Under the pieces are notes generated by a model. That model was not told the DNA's origin. It worked only from the letters and a program-made list of their open reading frames with translations, and ran no database searches. Position numbers and translations under genes: made by a program. Below, in pieces: positions 1 to 6,805 of a DNA stretch of 7,436 nucleotides; positions within the stretch are counted from its first letter, which is position 1, and each line of letters starts with the position of its first letter. The stretch spans positions 1 through 7,436 of the forward strand of contig CANQZF010000083.1 in assembly GCA_947628265.1 (NCBI GenBank). The letters run 5' to 3'. This DNA comes from an uncultured Oscillospiraceae bacterium. GTDB taxonomy: Bacteria > Bacillota > Clostridia > Oscillospirales > Oscillospiraceae.

Positions 1-1265
1 CCCTCCCCGCCGGAGTGGGCCGTCCCCACCCGGCTGTCCTTTCCCAGGGCCCAGCCCAGGGACATGGCGGCCTCCGGGGTCACCGCGCCACGTAGGGCGG
101 AGCGGATGCGCGTTTCGTCGGAAAACCGCGCCGGCTCCCGGGGCGTGGAGGCGGTGACGCTCTTTTTGAGGACCCGTCCCGCCGGGGCCTCCCGGTCCGT
201 CCAGAGCCGGACCCCCGGCATAAGCTCCGCCCCGGCGGCCACACGGGCCCGGTCCCCCACCACGCAGCCGGGGCCCACCCCGGCCCCGCTCTCCAGGGTG
301 GCGTCCCGGCCGATGACGGCCCCCTCCAAACGGCAGTTTTCCCCCACGGACGCCCCGTTCACCACACAGCGAACAAGGCGGCTGCCCCGCTCCACCGTGG
401 TCCCGCAGCTCAGCACCGCCTCGGGGCCCAACGACACCCCCGGCGCAACGCAGCAGTCATCCCCCACGTACACCGGCGGCGTCACCCGCACGCCGGTGAG
501 GGGCGCGTGGGACCAGACGCCGGGGCTTATCTCCGGCGCGCCCAGGTCCACATCCGCTTTTCCCCGGATGAGGTCCATCGAGCAGCGAAGGTACGCCTCC
601 GGCGAGCCGATGTCGCACCAGTACCCCGCCGCCGGGACGGCCCAGAGGCTCCGTCCCTCCCGCAAAAGCCGGGGGAACAAGTCCTTTCCAAAGTCGTACT
701 CCCGCCCCTCCGGGATGAGGTCCACCACGGCGGGGGTGAGGACGTAGATGCCCGTGTTCACCCGGTCCGTGAGGACCTTGTCCCAGGCGGGCTTTTCGGA
801 AAAGCCCGTGACACGCCCGGCCTTGTCCGTCAAAACGAGGCCGAAGGCCGTGGGCTCCGGGTGCTCATAGAGGGCGATGGTGGCCTCGGCCCCCTTCTCC
901 CTGTGAAAATCCAGGATACGCCTTAAATCGAAGTCGCACACCCCGTCCCCGGAGATGATGAGCACGTCCTCCTCCCCGATGAAATCCCGACATGCCCGGA
1001 CGGACCCGGCCGTCCCCAGGGGCTCCCGCTCCACCCGGTGCTCTATGCGGACGCCCAGCTCCTCCCCGTCCCCGAAGGCGTCCTTTATCGTCTCCGGAAG
1101 GTACCGGAGGGTGAAGCAGATGTCCGTAAAACCGTATTTTTTCAAGTGCTCCACGGTCCTTTGGAGCACGCTCTTTCCCAAAAGCTCCACCATGGGCTTG
1201 GGCCGCCCCTCGGTGAGGGGGCGAAGGCGCGTACCCTCTCCCCCGGCCATAACGATGGCTCTCAT
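1..1265 (-). CDS. Sugar-phosphate nucleotidyltransferase with start of a phosphohexomutase-like domain (mannose-1-phosphate guanylyltransferase type), 3' part outside window
   Basis: My own minus-strand translation is open for 421 codons from an ATG at 1265-1263 to the window edge, so the C-terminus is missing. Residues 7-25 carry the nucleotidyltransferase signature AGGEGTRLRPLT followed by RPKPM, which binds the nucleotide phosphates and sugar phosphate. EPLGTAGS (81-88), SGDG (105-108), FSEKP (155-159) and NTGIY (170-174) are the other family blocks. Residues about 250-350 look like a left-handed beta-helix of hexapeptide repeats. From about 380 the sequence (RFSDETRIR, then MSLGWALGKDSRVG) resembles the start of a phosphomannomutase domain I. 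This architecture is known in Clostridia and cyanobacteria as a fused NDP-sugar synthase/phosphomannomutase. Expected role: making an activated sugar (GDP-mannose or similar) for cell-surface glycans; the exact substrate cannot be told. A GGGGG run seven bases before the ATG (complement of 1273-1277) is a modest ribosome-binding site. It is transcribed divergently from gdpP. Confidence 0.85.
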   Translation of the reverse strand, partial: MRAIVMAGGEGTRLRPLTEGRPKPMVELLGKSVLQRTVEHLKKYGFTDICFTLRYLPETIKDAFGDGEELGVRIEHRVEREPLGTAGSVRACRDFIGEEDVLIISGDGVCDFDLRRILDFHREKGAEATIALYEHPEPTAFGLVLTDKAGRVTGFSEKPAWDKVLTDRVNTGIYVLTPAVVDLIPEGREYDFGKDLFPRLLREGRSLWAVPAAGYWCDIGSPEAYLRCSMDLIRGKADVDLGAPEISPGVWSHAPLTGVRVTPPVYVGDDCCVAPGVSLGPEAVLSCGTTVERGSRLVRCVVNGASVGENCRLEGAVIGRDATLESGAGVGPGCVVGDRARVAAGAELMPGVRLWTDREAPAGRVLKKSVTASTPREPARFSDETRIRSALRGAVTPEAAMSLGWALGKDSRVGTAHSGGE

Positions 1266-1408
1266 TCTCTATCCCCCGTTTCTATTTTTCTGTTTGATTA
1301 GCTTTTCCGGGGGAAAGAAAAATAATTTGCGATTTTATATTGTTTCACGCGGCATCTTTTGGTATAATGTCTTTGATTACACAGATCACACCTGGAGGGA
1401 GGCGCGAT
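1266..1408. other. Divergent AT-rich intergenic region
   Basis: This 143-bp stretch separates the minus-strand nucleotidyltransferase from gdpP and must hold signals for both. It is much richer in A/T than the flanking genes. The plus-strand promoter is annotated separately. For the minus-strand gene I see an AT-rich block with a TATAAA-like hexamer (complement of about 1335-1340), but no convincing -35 element at 17 bp, so I do not call its promoter. I see no clear operator palindrome, riboswitch fold or terminator here. Confidence 0.6.
1340..1368 (+). promoter_or_regulatory. Probable sigma-A promoter for gdpP (extended -10)
   Basis: A perfect TATAAT at 1363-1368 is preceded by TGG, giving the TGnTATAAT extended -10 form. 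A partial -35 element TTGTTT lies at 1340-1345, exactly 17 bp upstream. The predicted transcript starts near 1375 and would give a short leader of about 34 nt before the gdpP ATG at 1409. It is the only strong promoter-like sequence seen on the plus strand ahead of the gdpP-rplI genes. This is a consensus match only; no transcript start is known. Confidence 0.75.
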
Positions 1409-3424
1409 ATGAACCGAAAGCTGAAAAGCATATTGAGCTCCAACATACACCTCTATCTGGCGACGCTTATCCTGTTTGCCGTGGCCACCTTCTTTTTGGG
1501 CGAATATAACCTGTACCTGGCCGTGGCGGAGGTGGTGATCATCCTCCTGCTCATGGTGTACACCCGTATCGCCAACCGCAGGAAGAGCCGGGAAATGCTG
1601 AAATACATCGAGTCCGTGACCAGCAACATCGACAACGCCACGAAGAACACGCTCCAGAGCTTTCCCTTCCCCATGGCCACCTTCACGCTGGATGACAATG
1701 AGATCCTTTACGCCAACGAGCAGTTCCTGGCCCTGGCCGGCCAGGGCGAGCGGCTTCTGGCCACCAGCGTCGCCACCATCGTCCCTGGCTTCTCCGCCAG
1801 GTGGCTGATGGAGGGCAAGAACGAGTACCCCGACCTTGTGACCCTCAACGGCCGGCGCTACCGGGTGTTCGGGAACCTGGTCCGTGGGTCCGACGCGCCG
1901 GGAGTCAAAAACTACGTGGCCACCACCTACTGGGTGGACGAGTCGGAGCTGGCCCTTATACGGGACGAGTTTTCCTACTCCCGCCCGGTCTTTTCCATCA
2001 TCATGGTGGACAACTACGACGACCTGACCTCCGGCATGAGCGAGAAGGATAAATCCCTGCTCATCTCCAGCATCGACGACAAGCTCACCGAGTGGGCCAG
2101 GGACAAGGGCGGCTACATCACCCGCTCCGACCGGGACCGGTACATCTTCATCTTTGAGGAGCGCTACCTCCCCGGGTATGTGGAGTCCAAGTTCTCCATT
2201 CTCGACTCCATCCGGGAGCTGGCCACCTCCAAGGGGGTACACCCCACCGTCAGCATCGGCGTGGGCACCGACGGGAAGAATTTGGAGGAGACATACCAGT
2301 TCGCCTCCCTGGCGCTGGAGATGAGCCTCTCCCGGGGCGGCGACCAGGCGGTCATCAAGAACCGCTACAACTTCGAGTTCTACGGCGGGAAGACCAGCGG
2401 CACGGAGAAGCGCACCAAGGTGAAAAGCCGCGTGATGGCCGGGTCCCTCTCCGAGCTCATGCGCTCGGCCTCCGGCATCCTCATCATGGGCCACAAGTTC
2501 GCGGATATGGACTCCGTGGGCTCCGCCGTTGGCCTTTGCTGCGCCGCCAGGAGCCTTGGGAAACAGGCCCGGATCGTCATCGACATGGAGACCCAGGTGA
2601 GCCAGCAGCTCATCGACAAAATATTGACCCTCCCGGAATACAAGGACGTGTTCATCAACCCCCAGGAGGCCCTTTTGGCCATGGACGGCTCCACCCTCCT
2701 CATCATCGTGGACACCAACCGGCCCGACCAGGTGGAGAGCCTGTCGCTCCTCCAGTCCTGCAACCGCGTGGCGGTCATCGACCACCACAGAAGGGCCGCC
2801 GACTACATCCAGAACGTGGCCCTCTCCTTCCATGAGCCCTACGCCTCCTCGGCCAGCGAGCTTGTGACGGAGCTTTTGCAGTACATGGTGGAGCAGTCGG
2901 ACATTTTGCGGGTGGAGGCCGAGTCCCTGCTTGCCGGGATCGTGCTGGACACCAAGAATTTCACATTGCGCACCGGCGGGCGGACCTTTGACGCGGCGGC
3001 CTTTTTGCGCCGGGCCGGGGCGGACACCTCGGAGGTCAAGCACCTTCTCCAGTCCGACCTCAAATCCGCCGTGGCCAAGTACTCCATCGTCCAGAAGGCC
3101 AAGATCTACAAGGCCGGCATCGCCATCGCGGCGGCGGAGAGCGTGGAGAGCAAGGTCATCGCGGCCCAGGCCTCCGACGAGCTCCTCAACATCTCCGGCA
3201 TCCAGGCGTCCTTCGTGGTCTTCTCCATGGGCGAGACGGTGAACATCTCCGCCAGGAGCCTGGGGGACATCAACGTCCAGGTGATCGTGGAGCGCATGGG
3301 CGGCGGCGGCAACAAGTCCACCGCCGGGGCGCAGATCGCCGGAAAGTCCCTGCGGGAGGTGGTGACGGAGCTTCTGTCCGTCATCGACAAGTACCTGGAG
3401 GACTACTCCATAACCAATGAATAA
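1409..3424 (+). CDS. gdpP: Cyclic-di-AMP phosphodiesterase GdpP (DHH/DHHA1 family, membrane-bound)
   Basis: GdpP (YybT) hydrolyses cyclic-di-AMP to pApA and so affects cell-wall, potassium and stress homeostasis. The 671 residues match the usual length (about 660). In order: two membrane helices (about 13-30 and 35-52), a PAS-like segment (about 65-170), a degenerate GGDEF domain (about 190-330) with SDRDRYIFIFE at 240-250 where GGDEF would be, then DHH and DHHA1 domains. DHH metal-site motifs are visible: GHKFADMDS (H362, D366, D368), VDTN (D435), DHHRR (D458, H459, H460) and LDTKN (D514). The DHHA1 glycine loop reads GGGGNKSTAG at 631-640, with Asn635 where the family usually has His. The ATG at 1409 is chosen because GGAGGGAGG (1394-1402) stands at ideal spacing. 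A TTG at 1340 in the same frame lies within the promoter -35 element and is rejected. The stop is 20 nt before rplI, the classical Firmicutes neighbour, so the two are probably cotranscribed. Confidence 0.95.
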   Translation: MNRKLKSILSSNIHLYLATLILFAVATFFLGEYNLYLAVAEVVIILLLMVYTRIANRRKSREMLKYIESVTSNIDNATKNTLQSFPFPMATFTLDDNEILYANEQFLALAGQGERLLATSVATIVPGFSARWLMEGKNEYPDLVTLNGRRYRVFGNLVRGSDAPGVKNYVATTYWVDESELALIRDEFSYSRPVFSIIMVDNYDDLTSGMSEKDKSLLISSIDDKLTEWARDKGGYITRSDRDRYIFIFEERYLPGYVESKFSILDSIRELATSKGVHPTVSIGVGTDGKNLEETYQFASLALEMSLSRGGDQAVIKNRYNFEFYGGKTSGTEKRTKVKSRVMAGSLSELMRSASGILIMGHKFADMDSVGSAVGLCCAARSLGKQARIVIDMETQVSQQLIDKILTLPEYKDVFINPQEALLAMDGSTLLIIVDTNRPDQVESLSLLQSCNRVAVIDHHRRAADYIQNVALSFHEPYASSASELVTELLQYMVEQSDILRVEAESLLAGIVLDTKNFTLRTGGRTFDAAAFLRRAGADTSEVKHLLQSDLKSAVAKYSIVQKAKIYKAGIAIAAAESVESKVIAAQASDELLNISGIQASFVVFSMGETVNISARSLGDINVQVIVERMGGGGNKSTAGAQIAGKSLREVVTELLSVIDKYLEDYSITNE

Positions 3425-3444
3425 TAAGAAAGGAATTTAAACCG

Positions 3445-3894
3445 ATGAAAGTCATTTTACAGCAGGATGTCCGCGACCAGGGCAAGAAGGGCCAGATGGT
3501 GGAAGTCTCCGACGGCTACGCCCGCAACTTCCTCTTCCCCCGCAAGCTGGCCGTCCCCGCCACCGCCGACGCCATGAACACCATGAAGCTCAAGGAGAAG
3601 GCGCGCCTCCGGCAAATTGAGGAGGAGAAGGCCCTGGCCCAGGAAAACGCCAAAAAGCTGGAGGGCGTGGTGGTGAAAATTTCCGCCAAGGCCGGGGAAA
3701 ACGGCAAGCTCTTCGGCTCCGTCACCAACAAGGACATCTCCGACGCCCTGCGCGCCCAGCACGGCATCGAGGTGGAGAAGGGCCGCATCGTCATCGCCGA
3801 CCCCATCAAGGCCTACGGCCCCTATGACGTGAAGTGCAAGCTGGGGTACGAGATCACCGGCACGGTGCATCTTCTCATAACCGAAATGAAGTAA
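3445..3894 (+). CDS. rplI: 50S ribosomal protein L9
   Basis: L9 is a two-domain protein that binds 23S rRNA at the base of the L1 stalk and projects from the large subunit, helping keep reading frame. The 149 residues equal the length of the Bacillus protein. The N-terminal globular domain starts MKVILQQDV and contains the family signature GKKGQMVEVSDGYARNFLFP (13-32). A long charged connecting helix runs about 42-75 (KLKEKARLRQIEEEKALAQE). The C-terminal domain follows, with GKLFGSVTNKDI at about 87-98. The ATG is supported by AAAGGAA at 3429-3435, nine bases upstream. It sits between gdpP and dnaB, as in many Firmicutes. The last base of its TAA stop is also the first base of the large palindrome downstream. 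Confidence 0.97.
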   Translation: MKVILQQDVRDQGKKGQMVEVSDGYARNFLFPRKLAVPATADAMNTMKLKEKARLRQIEEEKALAQENAKKLEGVVVKISAKAGENGKLFGSVTNKDISDALRAQHGIEVEKGRIVIADPIKAYGPYDVKCKLGYEITGTVHLLITEMK

Positions 3895-4054
3895 TACTAA
3901 TCCCTGATTAAAAACGCCAACCGAGCGGCGAGGATTTTTTGCGTCAGGCGAGGAATACGGCGCAGAGAATACTGTATGTATTGTCAAGCCGTATGACGAA
4001 GCATGGCGCAAAAAAGACCGTCGCGAATTGGTGTTTTTGATTAGAGATTAGTAT
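3894..4054. repeat. Large imperfect palindrome (MITE-like element or structured RNA) between rplI and dnaB
   Basis: The two ends are inverted copies. The outer 27 bases (3894-3920) align with the complement of 4028-4054 without gaps, with 23 Watson-Crick pairs; three of the four exceptions are G-U in plus-strand RNA. Further paired blocks follow inward: TTTTTTGCG (3935-3943) with CGCAAAAAA (4007-4015), ATACGGC (3955-3961) with GCCGTAT (3988-3994), and AATAC (3968-3972) with GTATT (3978-3982) around a 5-nt loop. The whole is almost perfectly centred near 3974-3975. Terminal sequence TACTAATC/GATTAGTA is flanked by TAA on both sides (3892-3894 and 4054-4056), which could be a target duplication. 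There is no open frame of note. It could be a non-autonomous transposable repeat, a structured RNA, or a bidirectional attenuator. The structure is seen; its mobility and function are inferred. Confidence 0.8.
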
Positions 4055-4061
4055 AAATTCC

Positions 4062-4080
4062 CTCCCCCACTTTCGGGGAG
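4062..4080 (+). promoter_or_regulatory. Small GC hairpin immediately upstream of the dnaB ribosome-binding site
   Basis: CTCCCC (4062-4067) can pair with GGGGAG (4075-4080) around a 7-nt loop, ending two bases before the dnaB Shine-Dalgarno. There is no U-tract after it, so it is not an intrinsic terminator. The C-rich left arm (CCTCC at 4061-4065) could instead pair with GGAGG of the ribosome-binding site, giving two mutually exclusive folds. A role in translation control of dnaB is an inference. Confidence 0.45.
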
Positions 4081-4082
4081 CC

Positions 4083-4093
4083 AGGAGGTGATC
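4083..4093 (+). promoter_or_regulatory. Near-ideal Shine-Dalgarno of dnaB
   Basis: AGGAGGTGATC matches the complement of the 16S rRNA 3' end over eleven bases. It fixes the dnaB start at the ATG at 4096, seven bases after the GGAGG core. It is the strongest ribosome-binding site in the window, and a hairpin lies directly before it. Confidence 0.85.
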
Positions 4094-4095
4094 TC

Positions 4096-5439
4096 ATGCC
4101 CGATATGCTCACCGCCCGCCAGATGCCCCACAGCGTGGAGGCGGAGCAGGCGGTCTTGGGCTCCATGCTCATCGACTCCCGGTGCGTCGCGGACGTGCTG
4201 GGGTATCTGAAGACCGACGATTTCTATTCCGACGTGAACAGGGCCATTTATGAGGCCGTTTTGTCCATGTTCAACTACTCCATGGCCATCGACCCCGTGA
4301 CGGTCATCGACCAGCTGCGCAAGACCGGCGCCTACACCGACGGGACCAACGACTACATTTTGAAGCTCATGGAGATCACCCCCACGGCGGCCAACGTCAT
4401 GGAGTACGCCGCCATCGTCCGGGACAAGGCCCTTTTGCGCCGCGTGGCCGACGCGGGGGGCGAGATCAACACCATCGCCATGGAGTCCCAGGGCTCCGCC
4501 GACGACATTTTGGAGCTGGCCGAGCAGAAGATCTACTCCATCCGCCAGGGGCGGACCACCGGGGGGCTGGAGAGCGTCTCCAAGGTCCTGGTGGACGTCT
4601 ACAACCAGCTGCAGGAGGCCGCCAAGAGCGGGAACCGCATCCCGGGGCTGTCCACGGGCTTTTACGACCTGGACAACGCCATGATGGGCCTCAACAAATC
4701 CGACCTCATCCTCATCGCCGCCCGCCCGGGCATGGGCAAGACCACCATCGCCCTCAACATGGCCCTCAACGTGGCCAAGACCTCCGGCAAGACGGTGGCG
4801 GTGTTCTCCCTGGAGATGAGCCGGGAGCAGCTTTGTATGTCTCTCCTCTCCAGCGAGGCCCAGGTGGACCGGAAAAAGCTCCAGTCCGGTGCCCTCTCTG
4901 AGGACGACTGGCGCAGGATCGCCGAGGCCTCCGTGGCCATCGGCGGCATGGACATACGCTTAGATGACAACCCCATGCTGACGGTGGCGGACATCAACGC
5001 CGCGTGCCGGAGGGTCAAGGATCTGGGGCTCGTGGTCATCGACTACCTCCAGCTCATGCAGTCCTCCGGGGGACCGGCCAAATACGGGGAGAACAGGACG
5101 CAGATCGTCTCCGACATCAGCCGCATGATGAAGATCATGGCAAAGGAGCTGAACGTCCCCGTGGTCTGCGCCTCCCAGCTTAGCCGCGCCAGCGAGGGCC
5201 GGTCCGACAAGCGGCCCATGCTCTCGGACCTTCGCGAGTCCGGCGCCATCGAGCAGGACGCAGACATCGTCCTGGCCCTCTACCGGGACGACTACTACAA
5301 CAAGGAGACGGAGCGGCCCAATATCGCCGAGTGCATCATCCTGAAAAACCGCCGTGGTCAGACGGGCTCTATCGATCTTCGGTGGATGCCGGAGTTCGCC
5401 TCGTTCACCTCCCTGGACCATCGGCACGGCGACGATTGA
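4096..5439 (+). CDS. dnaB: Replicative DNA helicase DnaB (DnaC in Bacillus)
   Basis: This is the hexameric ATP-driven 5'-3' helicase that unwinds DNA at the replication fork and recruits primase. The 447 residues fit the family (about 450). The N-terminal domain opens with the typical PHSVEAEQAVLGSMLID (11-27). A linker leads to the RecA-like domain, which begins around IPGLSTGFYDLD. Walker A is ARPGMGKT (209-216, Lys215), SLEMS (238-242) supplies the catalytic Glu240, and Walker B is VVIDYLQLM with Asp316. LSDLRESGAIEQDAD and ILKNRRGQTG are the late helicase motifs. No intein or insertion interrupts the loops where dnaB inteins often sit. The upstream gap of 201 nt contains a large palindrome. 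The downstream gene tilS starts 11 nt after the stop, so translational coupling is possible. Confidence 0.97.
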   Translation: MPDMLTARQMPHSVEAEQAVLGSMLIDSRCVADVLGYLKTDDFYSDVNRAIYEAVLSMFNYSMAIDPVTVIDQLRKTGAYTDGTNDYILKLMEITPTAANVMEYAAIVRDKALLRRVADAGGEINTIAMESQGSADDILELAEQKIYSIRQGRTTGGLESVSKVLVDVYNQLQEAAKSGNRIPGLSTGFYDLDNAMMGLNKSDLILIAARPGMGKTTIALNMALNVAKTSGKTVAVFSLEMSREQLCMSLLSSEAQVDRKKLQSGALSEDDWRRIAEASVAIGGMDIRLDDNPMLTVADINAACRRVKDLGLVVIDYLQLMQSSGGPAKYGENRTQIVSDISRMMKIMAKELNVPVVCASQLSRASEGRSDKRPMLSDLRESGAIEQDADIVLALYRDDYYNKETERPNIAECIILKNRRGQTGSIDLRWMPEFASFTSLDHRHGDD

Positions 5440-5450
5440 GCGTTATTTTT

Positions 5451-6803
5451 ATGAGTGACAGCGCTTTTTTGAAAAAAGTGACCGGTTTTTGTGAACAATA
5501 CGGTATGCTCTCCCCCGGCGCGCCGGTGCTCGTGTGCGTCTCCGGCGGGACGGACTCCATGTGCCTCCTGCACGTGCTCCATGGGCTCTCGGAGGAGCTG
5601 GGCTTTCCCCTTTTCGCCGCCCACTACAACCACAACCTCCGGGGGGCGGAGTCCGACGCCGACGAGGCCTTCGTCCGGGAGGCGTGCGAAAAGATGAGCG
5701 TCCCCCTCTTCGTGGGCTCCGGCGACGTGGCCTCCGAGGCCAGGCGGCGGGGCGCGGGGGTGGAGGAGACCGCCCGGGAGCTGCGCTACGCCTTTTTCTT
5801 CAGAATTGCCGGGGAGAACGGACTTTCCCGCGTCGCCACGGCCCACAACGCCGACGATGACCTGGAGACGGTGCTGATGCGCCTTGCCCGGGGCACGGGC
5901 CTGCGGGGGCTGTGCGGCATCCCGCCCGTCCGGGGCCGGCTCATAAGGCCCCTTTTGGGGGTGAGCCGGGAGGAGATCGAGGCGTACAACCTTGAAAACG
6001 GCGTCCCCCACCGGGAGGACTCCACCAACGAACGGGACGACTACACCCGCAACCTCCTGCGCCACCGGGTGGTGCCGGTGCTGCGCAAGATAAACCCCGC
6101 CGTCTCCGTCACGGAAATGACGGCCCTTTTGCGGGAGGACGAGGCGTATCTCGACGGCCTTGCCCGAAAGTTTATAGAAGAAAACCTCTCGGAGGGCGGG
6201 CTTCCGGCGGAAGAGCTCCGGGCCCTCCCCCGCCCCGTCCGCTCCCGGGTCCTGCGTAGATTTTGCGGCGCGGGCCTGACCGGCGCCCACGTGGCGGCGC
6301 TGACGGAGCTTTTGGAAAACGGCGGCACCGTCTGGTCCTTAGACCTCCCCGGCGTCACCGTGCGGCGCGAGTACGGGTCTCTGAAGCTGGGAAAGGCGGA
6401 GAGCGCCGCTTTTGAGCCCGCCATGATCCCCCTTGACAGGCGGGGTATAATAGATGTTGCGGGATTTCATGTGATTTGTGAAATTATGACTGCTCCCGGC
6501 ACAGGGATTTACAATTCCTTAACTTCTTTTCTCATAAAACGCGATAAAATTGTGGGGAACCTGAAGGTCCGGCCCCGGCTTCCCGGCGACAGGCTGACGC
6601 TCCCGGGAAGACCCGGCGGCAAGAGCCTTAAAAGGCTGCTGATCGACGGGAAGATCCCCCGGCATCTGCGGGACGGTCTGCCGGTCCTTTCGGACGACGA
6701 AAAGGTCCTGGCCGTCTACGGCCTGGGGCAAGACGTCTCCACCCTTCCGGCTGTGGGAGAGCCGGCTGTCAAAATAGAAATACAAAAAACGGAGGAGAGA
6801 TAA
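5451..6803 (+). CDS. tilS: tRNA(Ile)-lysidine synthetase TilS
   Basis: TilS uses ATP and lysine to convert C34 of the CAU-anticodon tRNA-Ile to lysidine, so that it reads AUA codons. The PP-loop ATP-binding motif is SGGTDS (31-36). Further family blocks are HYNHNLRGAESDADEAFV (58-75), AHNADDDLET (131-140), RGTGLRGLCGIPP (147-159) and EDSTN...YTRNLLRHRVVP (189-209). The C-terminal TilS domain shows VRPRLPGDRL and KSLKRLLIDGKIPRHLRDGLPVL between about 373 and 413. The length of 450 residues is normal. The ATG at 5451 has no good Shine-Dalgarno; a TTG at 5436-5438 overlapping the dnaB stop is an alternative, and either suggests reinitiation after dnaB. Residues about 332-368 are coded by unusually AT-rich codons compared with the rest. 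The stop is followed two bases later by the hpt ATG, as in the tilS-hpt-ftsH order of Bacillus. Confidence 0.95.
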   Translation: MSDSAFLKKVTGFCEQYGMLSPGAPVLVCVSGGTDSMCLLHVLHGLSEELGFPLFAAHYNHNLRGAESDADEAFVREACEKMSVPLFVGSGDVASEARRRGAGVEETARELRYAFFFRIAGENGLSRVATAHNADDDLETVLMRLARGTGLRGLCGIPPVRGRLIRPLLGVSREEIEAYNLENGVPHREDSTNERDDYTRNLLRHRVVPVLRKINPAVSVTEMTALLREDEAYLDGLARKFIEENLSEGGLPAEELRALPRPVRSRVLRRFCGAGLTGAHVAALTELLENGGTVWSLDLPGVTVRREYGSLKLGKAESAAFEPAMIPLDRRGIIDVAGFHVICEIMTAPGTGIYNSLTSFLIKRDKIVGNLKVRPRLPGDRLTLPGRPGGKSLKRLLIDGKIPRHLRDGLPVLSDDEKVLAVYGLGQDVSTLPAVGEPAVKIEIQKTEER

Positions 6804-6805
6804 AC

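Noticed and set aside
64..747. Plus-strand open frame of 227 codons, rich in Arg, Ser and Pro
   Set aside because: It lies opposite the nucleotidyltransferase, whose minus-strand translation carries recognisable motifs; the composition is that of an antisense shadow.
1303..1318. CTTTTCC...GGAAAG hairpin as a terminator between the divergent genes
   Set aside because: The stem is short with a bulge, and divergent transcription leaves no gene ending here.
1979..2400. Active diguanylate cyclase from the GGDEF-like domain of GdpP
   Set aside because: The signature loop reads SDRDRYIFIFE instead of GGDEF. A degenerate GGDEF is the normal state of GdpP proteins.
1298..3043. Minus-strand open frame of about 581 codons opposite gdpP
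   Set aside because: It mirrors the GC codon bias of gdpP, its translation is low-complexity and rich in Gly, Val, His and Asp, and gdpP has clear domain motifs. It is a shadow frame.
3925..3940. GC-rich bases followed by six T as an intrinsic terminator after rplI
   Set aside because: The only local stem is GCC/GGC, too weak. The T run pairs with an A run at 4010-4015 as part of the large palindrome.
5358..6290. Minus-strand open frame of 310 codons opposite tilS
   Set aside because: No family motif and a repetitive Gly/Val/Pro-rich composition; tilS is certain on the other strand.
6433..6451. TTGACA and TATAAT in tilS as a single promoter
   Set aside because: The spacer is 7 bp instead of about 17, and neither hexamer has a good partner at proper distance. 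It is kept only as part of the AT-rich patch finding.
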